From assembly GCF_024397855.1 (NCBI RefSeq), contig NZ_CP073343.1:1178001-1242000 (forward strand): DNA of 64,000 nt, in the 5' to 3' direction. The stretch is from Marinomonas rhizomae. GTDB lineage: Bacteria; Pseudomonadota; Gammaproteobacteria; Pseudomonadales; Marinomonadaceae. Made by a program: the position numbers and the translations under genes. The stretch's first letter is position 1, and each line of letters begins with the position of its first letter. The notes beneath the pieces were generated by a model. It saw only the letters and a program-made list of their open reading frames with translations. It was not told the origin of the DNA and made no database searches. Shown piece by piece: positions 30,848 through 40,190 of the stretch.

Positions 30848-31557
30848 TCGAACCTTTGTGGGTTATCATTCCCGCAGCAGGTGTTGGGCAACGTATGCAA
30901 GCGAATTGCCCAAAACAATACCTTTCTCTTGCAGGACAAACCATTCTAGACCGCACGATAGATATTTTCACTTCACACCCACTTATCGCTGGTGTGTTGA
31001 TTGGTATTGGTGAAAATGACGCATACTGGCCAGATTCAAAATGGCGACAAGACGATCTAGTTCATAGTTTTGTTGGTGGCAAGGAACGAAGTGACACCGT
31101 ACAGAAAGGATTACGCTATTTGTTGGATACAGTCGGTGTGCAACAACAAGATGTCTTGGTTCATGATGCTGCGCGTCCTCTGTTAAGCCAGGCCGCGTTA
31201 AATCGCATTATTCAACATCATTCAGATCAAGGTGCGTTACTGGCAATGCCGGCGAAAGAAACGGTGAAACGTCAAGTGATAGGCATGCCATCGGTTGGTG
31301 AGACTCTGGACCGAAATACAATCTGGCTCGCTCAGACTCCTCAGAAATTTCCTGCCCAAGCCCTATTGGATGCTTTGGAAAAAGCTCAAACTCAAGGGGT
31401 CGTAGTGACAGATGAGTGCTCCGCCATGGAATTTGTTGGTTGGCACCCAGATCTTGTTGTCGGAGAAAGCTGCAATATTAAAATTACATTACCAGAAGAC
31501 CTATTGATCGCAGAGGCGCTTTTTTCTTATCTTTCAGGTTCTAATCTTCCGAATTGA
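30844..31557 (+). CDS. ispD: 2-C-methyl-D-erythritol 4-phosphate cytidylyltransferase
   Basis: IspD makes CDP-methylerythritol from MEP and CTP, the third MEP-pathway step. The 237 aa protein shows the CTP-binding PAAGVGQRM (10-18) with the following CPKQYL, the VHDAARPLL block and TDECSAMEF near the end. ATGA overlap with ftsB is the conserved gammaproteobacterial arrangement. IspF follows 52 bp downstream as a separate gene, not fused. Confidence 0.96.
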   Translation: MIEPLWVIIPAAGVGQRMQANCPKQYLSLAGQTILDRTIDIFTSHPLIAGVLIGIGENDAYWPDSKWRQDDLVHSFVGGKERSDTVQKGLRYLLDTVGVQQQDVLVHDAARPLLSQAALNRIIQHHSDQGALLAMPAKETVKRQVIGMPSVGETLDRNTIWLAQTPQKFPAQALLDALEKAQTQGVVVTDECSAMEFVGWHPDLVVGESCNIKITLPEDLLIAEALFSYLSGSNLPN

Positions 31558-31609
31558 AGCGGTTCAAGTTTAAACAGTAAGTGCAATTCATAGCACAGGA
31601 GTAGTTATC

Positions 31610-32116
31610 ATGATTCCGTTCCGAATTGGTCATGGCTTTGATGTTCATAAATTTGGTGAAGGTGATCACCTTGTCATTGGCGGTGTTTCTATCCCTTACT
31701 CCAAGGGCTTGATTGCTCATTCTGATGGTGATGTAGCATTACATGCTTTGACTGATGCCTTGTTAGGCGCCGCTGCATTGGGTGACATAGGAAAGCATTT
31801 TCCTGATACAGATGCTGCTTTTTCTGGTGCAGATAGCCGAATTTTATTAAAGCGTGCTTATCAGGAAATACAAGCTCTTGGTTTTTACGTGGGCAATGTT
31901 GATGTCACTATTATTGCTGAAGCTCCAAAGATGCGTCCTCATATTGATGCTATGCGTGCCAACATTGCTGAAGACTTAACGGTCGATATTAGCGTGGTAA
32001 ATGTCAAAGCAACGACAACGGAAAAACTTGGCTTTACGGGTCGCAAAGAAGGCATTGCGGTTGAAGCGGTTGCACTTATTTTTAATAAAGCTCTTTTAAA
32101 TCAAGGTAATGTATGA
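31610..32116 (+). CDS. ispF: 2-C-methyl-D-erythritol 2,4-cyclodiphosphate synthase
   Basis: IspF closes CDP-ME-2-phosphate to the cyclic diphosphate. The 168 aa protein has the zinc ligands Asp11 and His13 (GHGFDVHKF) and His45 ([15 protein letters not shown]), [11 protein letters not shown], and the C-terminal [18 protein letters not shown]. Length is typical. CACAGGAG precedes the ATG by nine bases. It overlaps truD by four bases. Confidence 0.97.
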   Translation: MIPFRIGHGFDVHKFGEGDHLVIGGVSIPYSKGLIAHSDGDVALHALTDALLGAAALGDIGKHFPDTDAAFSGADSRILLKRAYQEIQALGFYVGNVDVTIIAEAPKMRPHIDAMRANIAEDLTVDISVVNVKATTTEKLGFTGRKEGIAVEAVALIFNKALLNQGNV

Positions 32117-33204
32117 ATACCGAATGGCGATACGCTTGGTCTAAGCCAACTGTTACAGGGGATTTGAAGACCCATGTACAAGACTTTTACGTCGAAGAGC
32201 AGTTAGGCTTCGAGCCTGATGGCAAAGGCGAGTTTTGCTTTGTGTTTATTGAGAAAGAAGGGGTGAATACCGACTTTCTTGCCAAACGTTTGGCTCAAAT
32301 CGCAGGAATAGCACCGAATAAAGTGACTTACAGTGGCGTAAAAGATCGTCATGCTTGTACGCGTCAGTGGTTTTGTTTGCATGTTCTGAATCAAGAGCCT
32401 GATTTATCAACGATTCAAGAAGCCTTTAGAGAGCCGGAGAACGTGCGAGTTATTGCGCAGTTACGTCATTCTAAAAAGCTTCGAACAGGCGCACATTTAG
32501 CAAATCGCTTTGTTATTCGATTACGAAGTGTGAGTGGTGATTTGGACGAACTAGAAGGGCGCTTGAATTTGATAAAACAAGCGGGTGTGCCCAACTATTA
32601 TGGGCCACAGCGCTTTGGAATAAACGGTAATAATTTGCATAACGGCCAAGATTTTGTCCTTAAAGGGCGGCAAAGTCGCCGTAAATTATCAAAGACAGAG
32701 TCCTTTTGGTTATCCGCAATTCGCTCTTGGTGCTTCAATGAGGCATTAAGTGATCAAGTGGAAAACGGTATGTGGATGCGCTTATGTGATGGTGATATTG
32801 CTCAGTTTCAACACAAAGATGAGCAATTCCGAGTGAAAGAAGTTGATGCCTTGATGCATTTGAGCGTTTTACGCGGGACGGTAAGCCCTGTTTTACCTAT
32901 GATTAGCGAAGGTTGGGAGGCCGGCACAGGTCCTCAGAGAGAGCGAGTTATGAAGGCTTCCCTATCTGAGCGCATGGATTTGGTTGATGCTCTCATTGCG
33001 TTTGATCTTTCTAGGGACAGTCGTCTAGCGCGTCTTGTGCCGATGAATATGGCGTGGGAATTGCTTAGAGAGAAAGAAGGGAATGCGCAGTTGATTGTGG
33101 AGTTCTCTCTACCAAAAGGGTGTTTTGCGACTAGCTTGTTGCGCGAAATGATTGATTATACGGATAAGTCAGCTGAGAAATACCATGAGAATATTGATCG
33201 CTAA
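32113..33204 (+). CDS. truD: tRNA pseudouridine(13) synthase
   Basis: TruD isomerises U13 in tRNA-Glu. The 363 aa protein has the catalytic Asp78 in the [14 protein letters not shown] motif, the NYYGPQRFG block and the family insertion domain. It overlaps ispF by ATGA and surE by 20 bases, so ispF-truD-surE-pcm are translated in coupled fashion. Confidence 0.95.
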   Translation: MNTEWRYAWSKPTVTGDLKTHVQDFYVEEQLGFEPDGKGEFCFVFIEKEGVNTDFLAKRLAQIAGIAPNKVTYSGVKDRHACTRQWFCLHVLNQEPDLSTIQEAFREPENVRVIAQLRHSKKLRTGAHLANRFVIRLRSVSGDLDELEGRLNLIKQAGVPNYYGPQRFGINGNNLHNGQDFVLKGRQSRRKLSKTESFWLSAIRSWCFNEALSDQVENGMWMRLCDGDIAQFQHKDEQFRVKEVDALMHLSVLRGTVSPVLPMISEGWEAGTGPQRERVMKASLSERMDLVDALIAFDLSRDSRLARLVPMNMAWELLREKEGNAQLIVEFSLPKGCFATSLLREMIDYTDKSAEKYHENIDR

Positions 33205-33931
33205 TGACGATGGCCTTGATGCCCTTGGCATACAAACGCTGGCTAGGCATTTAGAACGTGAATACGAAATTTTAGTCGTAGCGCCAGACCGCAATCGTAG
33301 TGGTGCTAGTAACTCGTTGACTTTGTCCCGTCCGGTACAGCCTATTATGGTTGAAGAAGGGCGCTACCGTGTCGATGGTACGCCAACCGATTGCGTCAAT
33401 CTTGCGTTGTCAGGTGTTATCGATGGTGACGTGGATCTGGTTGTGTCAGGGATCAATCATGGTGCCAATTTAGGTGATGATGTTATTTATTCTGGTACGG
33501 TTGCTGCTGCAATGGAAGCACGGCATTTAGGGCGACCAGCGCTGGCGGTGTCTTTAGTTGGCAATCAGCATTTTGAAACAGCCGCCAAGGTCATTATGAT
33601 GCTTTTAAAGGATTCACACACCCTTGCTTTGCCAGCCGGTATTCTATTGAATATTAATGTCCCTGATGTCCCATATAGTGAGCTAAAGGGGGTGCAGGTG
33701 ACACGCCTTGGTTATCGGCATAAGGCGCAAGCGCCTATCTCAGCTCAGCATCCCAGAGGTTTGCCTAGTTTTTGGATTGGTGCCTTGTCTGAACCTCATG
33801 ACATGTCAGAAGGAACCGACTTTTTCGCTGTAAATCACAGCTATGTTTCTATTACGCCCATTCATACGGATATGACGTGTTATGAAGCGAAATCTCCTCT
33901 CGAAAAATGGACAGACACTATAACGTTATGA
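33185..33931 (+). CDS. surE: 5'/3'-nucleotidase, survival protein SurE
   Basis: SurE removes phosphates from nucleoside monophosphates and is linked to stationary-phase survival. The 248 aa protein begins [10 protein letters not shown] (metal ligands Asp8, Asp9), with NRSGASNSLT, DGTPTDCVNLAL and VSGINHGANLGDDV following. An upstream in-frame start exists at 33152, but the family begins at the chosen ATG. The start lies inside truD by 20 bases and the stop overlaps pcm. Confidence 0.96.
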   Translation: MRILIANDDGLDALGIQTLARHLEREYEILVVAPDRNRSGASNSLTLSRPVQPIMVEEGRYRVDGTPTDCVNLALSGVIDGDVDLVVSGINHGANLGDDVIYSGTVAAAMEARHLGRPALAVSLVGNQHFETAAKVIMMLLKDSHTLALPAGILLNINVPDVPYSELKGVQVTRLGYRHKAQAPISAQHPRGLPSFWIGALSEPHDMSEGTDFFAVNHSYVSITPIHTDMTCYEAKSPLEKWTDTITL

Positions 33932-34593
33932 GCTTGAACGATCTCAATTGGTTAGTTTCAAACACTGAACCCAAAGCTTCTAAGATGGTTGATCAACTTC
34001 GAGAGCATGGGATTAGCCATGAAGAATTATTGGCTCTGATGGGGTCTATTCCTCGCCATGAGTTTGTGGAGCCGGCGTTTTCGCATTTGGCTTACTCTGC
34101 AACGCCACTTCCTATAGGACGCAGTCAAACCATTAGTCAGCCGCTTACTGTCGCGAGGATGAGTGAGTGGCTGTTGGCGCACTCTCGACTTGGTCGCGTG
34201 TTGGAAATTGGCACCGGATCGGGTTATCAGACACGCATTTTGTCGCATTTCTTTAATAAAGTTCATACCGTTGAACGTCACGAGCCACTGCATTTACTAG
34301 CAAAAAAACGTTTGTCTTCGATGGGGGTTAAGAATGTCGAGTATTTATTTGGTGATGGGCAAACAGGATGGCCAAATAAAGTAGAAATGGATGCCGTTAT
34401 TATTACCGCGATGGCCAGTAAAATACCGTTAGCCTTGACCGAATGTTTGAAGCAGCAGGGTATTTTAATTATGCCTATTGATCATCCAAGCCCGCAGATA
34501 GGATGTTGGCGTAAAGAAGGTGATCGTTGGAAATGCCTAGGAACAGAAGCTGCGTATTTTGTGCCCCTATTAGAAGGAATGGAACATGCCTAA
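33928..34593 (+). CDS. pcm: Protein-L-isoaspartate O-methyltransferase
   Basis: Pcm repairs isoaspartyl damage in ageing proteins with S-adenosylmethionine. The 221 aa protein has IPRHEFVEPAF, PLPIGRSQTISQP, and the SAM-binding LEIGTGSGYQT. The ATG at 33928 overlaps the surE stop as ATGA, and I prefer it to the in-frame ATG at 33907. It overlaps the next gene by eight bases. The surE-pcm-nlpD-rpoS grouping is classical, here with an extra gene after pcm. Confidence 0.95.
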   Translation: MSLNDLNWLVSNTEPKASKMVDQLREHGISHEELLALMGSIPRHEFVEPAFSHLAYSATPLPIGRSQTISQPLTVARMSEWLLAHSRLGRVLEIGTGSGYQTRILSHFFNKVHTVERHEPLHLLAKKRLSSMGVKNVEYLFGDGQTGWPNKVEMDAVIITAMASKIPLALTECLKQQGILIMPIDHPSPQIGCWRKEGDRWKCLGTEAAYFVPLLEGMEHA

Positions 34594-35515
34594 ATGGCTT
34601 AGAGTGTACTTGAGTGGTGTGTTAATGGGAGCTGCAGATGTTGTTCCTGGTGTCTCTGGGGGAACCATTGCTTTTATTTTAGGTGTTTATGATCGACTTA
34701 TTAATGCGTTAAGTGGCGTGAATAAAGCCAGTTTGGTTATGTTAAGTAAAGGCGATTTTAAAGGTTTGTGGAAGCATTTTGATGGTACGTTTTTATTATC
34801 GTTAGGGGCTGGTATTGTCACCAGCATTTTTCTGCTGGCGGGTTTGATTACTCATTTGTTAGCCGTATACCCAAGCTATTTATGGAGTTTCTTTTTTGGC
34901 TTAATTCTAGCCTCTGCGTATTTCTTAATTAATCAAATTAATGGATTTTCTTGGCGGCATTTTGCTGGGCTTGTCGTTGGTGTGGTCGTTGGTGCTAGCT
35001 TGTCATTACTTGTCCCTACTCAGGTAAGTACATCGTATGTCATGGTCTTTTTTTCTGGCATGATTGCGATTTGTGCGATGATTTTGCCTGGTATCTCTGG
35101 CAGCTTTTTATTGTTAATGCTAGGGATGTATGGATTTATTCTTTCAGCTATTAAGAGCTTCGATGCTGCTGTTATTCTTGTCTTTGCTGCGGGCGCTTTG
35201 ATTGGTCTGCTCATCTTTTCTAAAATTCTTCATTATTTGCTAAATCATGTGAGGTCCATGACTTTGTCATTTCTTACAGGTGTTATGCTGGGGGCTTTAG
35301 TTAAAGTATGGCCTTGGAAAGTGACGGACACATGGAGTGTTATTGGTGATAAAAAGCTTCCGTTAGAAGAGCACCTTGTTTTACCTTGGGACTTATTAAA
35401 CTTTTATTGGCCAACAGATTTTTTACTGCCGCTTGTGTTTGTCTGTATAGGGTTTATGAGTGTTATTCTCATTTCTTACATAATTTTACGAAATTCGACA
35501 AATAGTAATAATTAG
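34586..35515 (+). CDS. popT: DUF368 membrane protein, undecaprenyl phosphate translocase (PopT-type)
   Basis: DUF368 proteins were recently shown to return undecaprenyl phosphate across the inner membrane so that it can be reused for envelope synthesis. This 309 aa protein has about eight membrane segments and the family repeats: SGVLMGAADVVPGVSGGTIAF near the N-terminus and the second ICAMILPGISGSFLLLMLG in the middle. It overlaps pcm by eight bases. UppS, which makes the same C55 lipid, is in this window. Function is from family; the symbol is assigned on that basis. Confidence 0.85.
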   Translation: MPKWLRVYLSGVLMGAADVVPGVSGGTIAFILGVYDRLINALSGVNKASLVMLSKGDFKGLWKHFDGTFLLSLGAGIVTSIFLLAGLITHLLAVYPSYLWSFFFGLILASAYFLINQINGFSWRHFAGLVVGVVVGASLSLLVPTQVSTSYVMVFFSGMIAICAMILPGISGSFLLLMLGMYGFILSAIKSFDAAVILVFAAGALIGLLIFSKILHYLLNHVRSMTLSFLTGVMLGALVKVWPWKVTDTWSVIGDKKLPLEEHLVLPWDLLNFYWPTDFLLPLVFVCIGFMSVILISYIILRNSTNSNN

Positions 35516-35579
35516 TCGAAATTCAATACTGGGGTAAAGAATTATCTTTCGTTGCGTCTTAAAAAATTATGGATTTTCA

Positions 35580-36392
35580 TTGTCGGCTTGGCAAATAAGT
35601 TGGCTTGTTCTTTTGTGTTTTTTGTTGTCTGGATGCTCGTATGAACTGCTACATTATCCTGACAAAAGTAGCCGCACTTATGCCTCTAATAATGCCAGCG
35701 TTTCGTCCATCCCTTCATCTGGCATTCACCGTGTTAAAAGTGGTGAAACCCTGTTTTCCATTGCTTTTCGCTATGGCTTGGATTACAGAGAACTTGCTGA
35801 AGCAAACAAAATAGACGCTCCATATATCATTTATCCTAAGCAAAAAATTCGTCTAAAGGGTACGCAAAAAACGTCATCTAGTGTTGCTAATAATTCGAAA
35901 TCAAGTATTCCTTTAATTGTATCAAAAACAAAGAACACTCCCTCTAAACCAGCTCCAGTTGTTCCTGTTAAGTCGGTTAGTAATGTTTCTAAAAGCGACA
36001 CGAAAGACGAAAAAATCTCAGGTGATTGGGCTTGGCCGATCGATGGAAACGTCACTAGGGGGTTTTCAAATGCCGGCGTTAGTAGTAAAGGTATAGACAT
36101 AAAAGCTGAAAAGGGAACTTTAGTTAAGGCGGCGGCTAATGGAACAGTTGTTTATGCTGGTAGCGGTCTTATTGGTTATGGAAATCTTGTCATTGTGAAG
36201 CACAACGATGTGTATCTTAGTGCTTATGCTTACAACGAAAGAATATTGGTAAAAGAAAAGCAAAATGTTCGAGCAGGTGACTCTCTTGCTGTTATTGGTG
36301 GTAAGGGAGATGATAGACCACTACTTCATTTTGAGGTGCGTCGAGATGGTCAGCCTATTGATCCGCTAGATGTTTTGCCCAAAATGAATTAA
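35580..36392 (+). CDS. nlpD: LysM/LytM-domain lipoprotein NlpD, amidase activator
   Basis: NlpD activates the septal amidase AmiC. The 270 aa protein starts with a lipoprotein signal (lipobox LLSGC, Cys19), followed by a LysM domain (HRVKSGETLFSIAFRYG to IRLKG, about 50-93), a Ser/Lys linker and a C-terminal LytM domain. The LytM zinc site is degraded: KGIDI replaces the H-x-G-x-D pattern and SAYAYN lacks the His, as expected of a non-catalytic activator. The start is probably TTG 35580; no in-frame ATG precedes the lipobox, and the n-region lacks positive charge, so the exact start is uncertain. Confidence 0.9.
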   Translation: MSAWQISWLVLLCFLLSGCSYELLHYPDKSSRTYASNNASVSSIPSSGIHRVKSGETLFSIAFRYGLDYRELAEANKIDAPYIIYPKQKIRLKGTQKTSSSVANNSKSSIPLIVSKTKNTPSKPAPVVPVKSVSNVSKSDTKDEKISGDWAWPIDGNVTRGFSNAGVSSKGIDIKAEKGTLVKAAANGTVVYAGSGLIGYGNLVIVKHNDVYLSAYAYNERILVKEKQNVRAGDSLAVIGGKGDDRPLLHFEVRRDGQPIDPLDVLPKMN

Positions 36393-36419
36393 GCGAAATT
36401 AGCGTTTTAAGGAGGGGAC

Positions 36420-37436
36420 ATGAAGTTTGCAAATAGGGATAAAGAAGCAGCTAAGGTTTCGAATGTTGGGGACTTTGATCTTGATACACTGGATGGTGAT
36501 GTCGTTGAAGATGATGTCTTAGACGAAGATTTGGTTGATGAAGAGTTTGAATCAGCGGTAAGTGCTCGATATGCTGACGCTGATTCTAGTCGCAACCTTG
36601 ATGTTACACAGATGTATTTGAGTGAAATTGGTTTTTCTCCACTACTTACTGCCGAGGAAGAGGTGTATTTTTCTCGCCTTTCTCTAAAAGGCGATCCGAA
36701 AGCGCGTAAGCGCATGATTGAAAGTAATTTACGTTTGGTTGTTAAGATCTCTCGGCGTTATCTAAATCGAGGACTATCTCTGTTAGATTTGATCGAGGAA
36801 GGTAATCTAGGCTTGATTCGGGCTGTGGAGAAGTTTGACCCAGAGCGTGGATTTAGATTTTCGACTTATGCAACTTGGTGGATACGACAAACAATTGAGC
36901 GCGCTATCATGAATCAAACGAGAACTATCCGTTTGCCTATTCATGTGGTCAAAGAGCTGAATGTTTATTTGCGTGCTGCTCGTGAGCTAACACAAAAATT
37001 AGATCATGAGCCTAGTGCTGAAGAAATTGCAGACATGCTAGATTGCCCTGTCGCAGATGTGCAAAAGATGCTTGGTCTAAATGAAAAAATTAGCTCAATT
37101 GATGCGACATTCGGTGGGGAGAATAACGATAAGAGTCTGGTTGAGATTTTAGCGGATACTCTTCATCAAGGCCCAGAGGCTGATCGCCAAGACGGTGATG
37201 TTTTACATAGTATTGAAATTTGGCTAGACGAGTTGAGTGAGAAGCAATGTGAGGTCATTACACGTCGTTTTGGCTTACGTGGGCACGAAGCGAGCACGTT
37301 AGAGCATGTGGGGGCTGAAATCGGTTTAACGCGTGAGCGTGTTCGTCAAATTCAAGTTGAGGCATTGCGAAAGCTGCGTTTGATTATGGATAAAGAAGGT
37401 TTGTCATTAGACGATGTGATTCGATTTGATGACTAG
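36420..37436 (+). CDS. rpoS: RNA polymerase sigma factor RpoS
   Basis: RpoS directs the general stress and stationary-phase programme. The 338 aa sigma-70 family protein has an acidic N-terminal region ([19 protein letters not shown]), region 1.2 ([21 protein letters not shown]), region 2 ([23 protein letters not shown] and [17 protein letters not shown]), region 3 and a region 4 HTH ([18 protein letters not shown]). A strong AAGGAGGGG precedes the ATG. Position after nlpD is the conserved one and distinguishes it from RpoD and RpoH. Confidence 0.97.
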   Translation: MKFANRDKEAAKVSNVGDFDLDTLDGDVVEDDVLDEDLVDEEFESAVSARYADADSSRNLDVTQMYLSEIGFSPLLTAEEEVYFSRLSLKGDPKARKRMIESNLRLVVKISRRYLNRGLSLLDLIEEGNLGLIRAVEKFDPERGFRFSTYATWWIRQTIERAIMNQTRTIRLPIHVVKELNVYLRAARELTQKLDHEPSAEEIADMLDCPVADVQKMLGLNEKISSIDATFGGENNDKSLVEILADTLHQGPEADRQDGDVLHSIEIWLDELSEKQCEVITRRFGLRGHEASTLEHVGAEIGLTRERVRQIQVEALRKLRLIMDKEGLSLDDVIRFDD

Positions 37437-37485
37437 ATCCTTTTTATGAAATTTAGAACATAAAAAAGCCCTATTTTAATGAATT

Positions 37486-37527
37486 GACCCTCAATAGTTG
37501 GATATTCCAATTGCTGGGGGTCTTTTT
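37486..37527 (+). terminator. Terminator after rpoS
   Basis: GACCCTCA and TGGGGGTC form the outer stem, with an inner AGTTGGA/TCCAATT stem around TAT; a T run follows. It lies between rpoS and the convergent membrane-protein gene. Confidence 0.82.
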
Positions 37528-37551
37528 ATGTTTGGCTTTTGTATCAATAGA

Positions 37552-38991
37552 TCACAATGTGCTGTCTTCTTGCTCTTCGGGGCTAGTAATATCAAGAATA
37601 TGCTGATGAACTTGTTGTTTATATTTATCTGACATGCCTTTTACTTCATAGGCTAATATTTCTTTATCATTATCTTCAATGACTTCAGGTAGACCTGTGA
37701 ATACACGATTTTGGATATGAGATAGAGTGAAAATGTCGTCGCTAATAACCAAAGTGTTCATGCTTTCAGACTTGCTGAGTTGATGAATGTTTACCAACAG
37801 CGTTTCTATTCTATCTGGTTCAAAGCAATTTTCTTTCACCATATTGGTAACTTGAGTGTTGCCTTGATGTAACCCTAAATGAAAGTTTAGTTTAGGTGTG
37901 TCTGTGTAGAGTTCATTTTCTAATAACTTATTGACTAAGCCTAAAAATAGTTGCGCTGTACTGACGGCGTTAATGTAAAGATTATCTTCACAGTCATGCG
38001 CACTAAAAAGCACGATTGCCGAATCGTTTTTGTACTGATGAACCTGACCTAAGTAGATCTCGCTAGCCTGAAATATTGCTCGATAAATTGGTGTTAGTAA
38101 GTTGGCTACTTGCAAGGGTGTCATGTCTTTGTGCCATTCTTCTAGATTAAGAATGTCGAAATAGAGAACACAGCTACGTTGCCTAGATTCTTCGAATATA
38201 GCGTCAAAGTTTATTTCAAATTGGGGTTTTGCCACTGGCGAGATAGCTTCTTCTGTTTTTACCGGCTTTTCTATTTCTTCTTTTGGTTTTTCAGTGGATC
38301 GAATCGTTTCAACTGCTCTAAATAGTGCTTTGGCTTCTTTGTAAATTGGAGAAGATAGCTCGTTTGGTTTTCGTCCCTTGCTGTAGTTTGAAAGGGCTGA
38401 AGCGGCTTCATTGATCGGTGCAAAAAGCCATTTTGTAATTAAAATAACCAACAGTAATGCAATGGTACAGACAAATATGGCGACACCAATCAACAGGTTA
38501 TTTAGGTGCTGTAATGTTGCTTGAGCCGGCGTTTTGTCTAGCGTAATTAATACATGGCCAACAATTTCGTCTCTAAACTTTATGCTTGAGCTATAGACTC
38601 TGCGAGTATCGCTAGGTCGAAAGTCTTGTTCTGATTGCATACCTGAGTTGCTACTGCTTGCTTCTGCTAGTAGTTCGTCTTTTTTGTTGAAGACTCGAGC
38701 GCTCAAAATATTGTCATCAACAACGAGGCGGTTCAGCAACACATTCAAGCTTAATAAATCGTTGTTTAAGATGGACTGTGTCGCATTGAATGCGGCTTGA
38801 GTTGCTAAGCTGCTGCCTAATACTTCTGTTTGCTGAGATAAGTAGTTGCCTAGCGCATGTGTCATCGTATACCAAAAAATACAAACGGTTAGGATGATTA
38901 GCGAGATAAAGGTGGCAACAGTGATGGCTGACGCACTCAGTTTTTTGCGTATAAATGCAGTGATAGCCTTGGTTTTCGATTGGGTGTCCAT
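37552..38991 (-). CDS. Membrane protein with YtjB/AhpA-like sensor region and degenerate cyclase-like domain
   Basis: A 479 aa protein: membrane segment (about 21-44), periplasmic stretch with helical and PAS-like character (45-164), second membrane segment (165-188), HAMP-like linker (189-232), charged linker, then a domain (about 270-455) resembling class III nucleotide cyclases: CVLYFDI (Asp279), YKNDSAIVLF (Asp323), LGLHQGN, and VNIHQLS where the catalytic Arg after the conserved Asn401 is missing. The divergent position to serB matches YtjB/AhpA proteins. Both metal-type Asp remain, but I expect no cyclase activity. ATG 38991 is preceded by AAGGAAG; an upstream in-frame TTG at 39021 is less likely. 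Confidence 0.72.
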   Translation of the reverse strand: MDTQSKTKAITAFIRKKLSASAITVATFISLIILTVCIFWYTMTHALGNYLSQQTEVLGSSLATQAAFNATQSILNNDLLSLNVLLNRLVVDDNILSARVFNKKDELLAEASSSNSGMQSEQDFRPSDTRRVYSSSIKFRDEIVGHVLITLDKTPAQATLQHLNNLLIGVAIFVCTIALLLVILITKWLFAPINEAASALSNYSKGRKPNELSSPIYKEAKALFRAVETIRSTEKPKEEIEKPVKTEEAISPVAKPQFEINFDAIFEESRQRSCVLYFDILNLEEWHKDMTPLQVANLLTPIYRAIFQASEIYLGQVHQYKNDSAIVLFSAHDCEDNLYINAVSTAQLFLGLVNKLLENELYTDTPKLNFHLGLHQGNTQVTNMVKENCFEPDRIETLLVNIHQLSKSESMNTLVISDDIFTLSHIQNRVFTGLPEVIEDNDKEILAYEVKGMSDKYKQQVHQHILDITSPEEQEDSTL

Positions 38992-39081
38992 TAACTTCCT
39001 TTGGGGTAACTCGTGGAACAATGACTAAAGTATACACATCATAACGGCTGTTTTCTGAATTCTTTAAAGTAGAACAGGTGC

Positions 39082-39110
39082 TTAGCGAAAAGAAAACGAT
39101 TTGCTATAGT
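39082..39110 (+). promoter_or_regulatory. Probable serB promoter
   Basis: TTAGCG (39082-39087) and TATAGT (39105-39110) are 17 bp apart, ending 27 bases before the serB start codon. Confidence 0.55.
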
Positions 39111-39137
39111 AGGCGTCTTATTGAATTAGGAGCGTTT

Positions 39138-40049
39138 ATGTCTGCCAGTATTACTCTTATCGGTTCTTTGACACCTGAATATCTTGAAAAATTTAACGCT
39201 TGGCTAGACTTGCGGAGTTTGCAAGGGTCTATTCGCTTGCTGTCAGATGCCCAAGACGCAATCTCTGTGGCGCAAGTCAAGGTAGATGGTGGTGCACTTA
39301 ACCCCGTTTCTATTCGTTCTGAGCTGTTAACTTTATCTAATGATACTGGAATTGATCATATTTATCAGTCATCGACGCTGGACATTAAAATACCTGGTGT
39401 TGCTGTGTTTGATATGGATTCTACCCTTATTAAGGCTGAGGTCATGGATGAATTAGCGGTAGAGGCTGGCATTGGCGAGCAAATCTCTGCTGTTACGGCG
39501 AGCGCAATGCGTGGCGAAATTGATTTTGTAGAAAGCTTTGTACAGCGCCTAGCTTTACTTAAAGGCCTAAGCAGTGACGTAATGGACGGTGTTTATAACA
39601 GAATTCAGCACATGGACGGTATTTCAACCTTGCTGAAGGTGTTGCATCATTATGGATGGTACACGGCGATTTTATCAGGCGGTTTTACTTACTTTGCGGA
39701 TCGAGTCCAAGCAGAATATGGTATGACTGAAGTGCATGCCAATGTATTAGAAATACAAAACGATGAGCTGACTGGCAAGCATTTAGGCGAGATTGTTGAT
39801 GGTGAACGCAAGAAGCTTTTGTTAACGAATATCGTTGCTGCGCAAAATGTAGATTGGCATCAGACGATTGCTTGTGGTGATGGCGCTAATGATTTGTTGA
39901 TGCTTAATCATGCTGCTTTGGGTGTCGCTTTGCACGCTAAACCTTTGGTTCGAGAGCAAGCACCATGTCCAATGAACAATCTTGGTCTAGATGGGATTTT
40001 GTACTTGCTTGGTATGACGTCTGCGCAAATTCGAGAGTTGTCTTTGTAA
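39138..40049 (+). CDS. serB: Phosphoserine phosphatase SerB
   Basis: SerB removes phosphate from phosphoserine in the last step of serine synthesis. The 303 aa HAD enzyme has a regulatory N-terminal part (1-about 85) and the HAD motifs FDMDST (nucleophile Asp92, Asp94), ILSGGFTYF and GDGANDLLML. The frame is open from 39078, but the ATG at 39138 follows TTAGGAG and fits the promoter just upstream. It is divergent from the YtjB-like gene, as in other gammaproteobacteria. Confidence 0.95.
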   Translation: MSASITLIGSLTPEYLEKFNAWLDLRSLQGSIRLLSDAQDAISVAQVKVDGGALNPVSIRSELLTLSNDTGIDHIYQSSTLDIKIPGVAVFDMDSTLIKAEVMDELAVEAGIGEQISAVTASAMRGEIDFVESFVQRLALLKGLSSDVMDGVYNRIQHMDGISTLLKVLHHYGWYTAILSGGFTYFADRVQAEYGMTEVHANVLEIQNDELTGKHLGEIVDGERKKLLLTNIVAAQNVDWHQTIACGDGANDLLMLNHAALGVALHAKPLVREQAPCPMNNLGLDGILYLLGMTSAQIRELSL

Positions 40050-40136
40050 TCATTATTCTGGCTGTGGGCTTTTCGCTGTTTAAAGTACAACGTAATTTTT
40101 TGTGCTTACGATAGAGACTGCTATTGTCACCCTTAA

Positions 40137-40175
40137 AAGCTTGTTATGATTCTCAGTTATAATTATAACAAGCTT
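40137..40175. promoter_or_regulatory. Inverted repeats upstream of the LysR gene
   Basis: AAGCTTGTTAT (40137-40147) and ATAACAAGCTT (40165-40175) are exact inverted copies 17 bp apart. The right arm overlaps a second palindrome GTTATAATTATAAC (40156-40169) that includes a TATAAT -10 (40158-40163). The layout suggests an operator covering the promoter of the regulator gene. Confidence 0.6.
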
Positions 40176-40190
40176 GCTTGAGGTGTTGTT

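Noticed and set aside
34586..37436. Defence island reading of popT-nlpD-rpoS
   Set aside because: All genes have clear housekeeping families and conserved order; nothing points to antiviral function.
37437..37551. RsmZ-type small RNA downstream of rpoS, as in Pseudomonas
   Set aside because: The gap is only about 115 bases and has one GGA in a loop context; it is filled by a terminator hairpin. No run of GGA stem-loops is seen.
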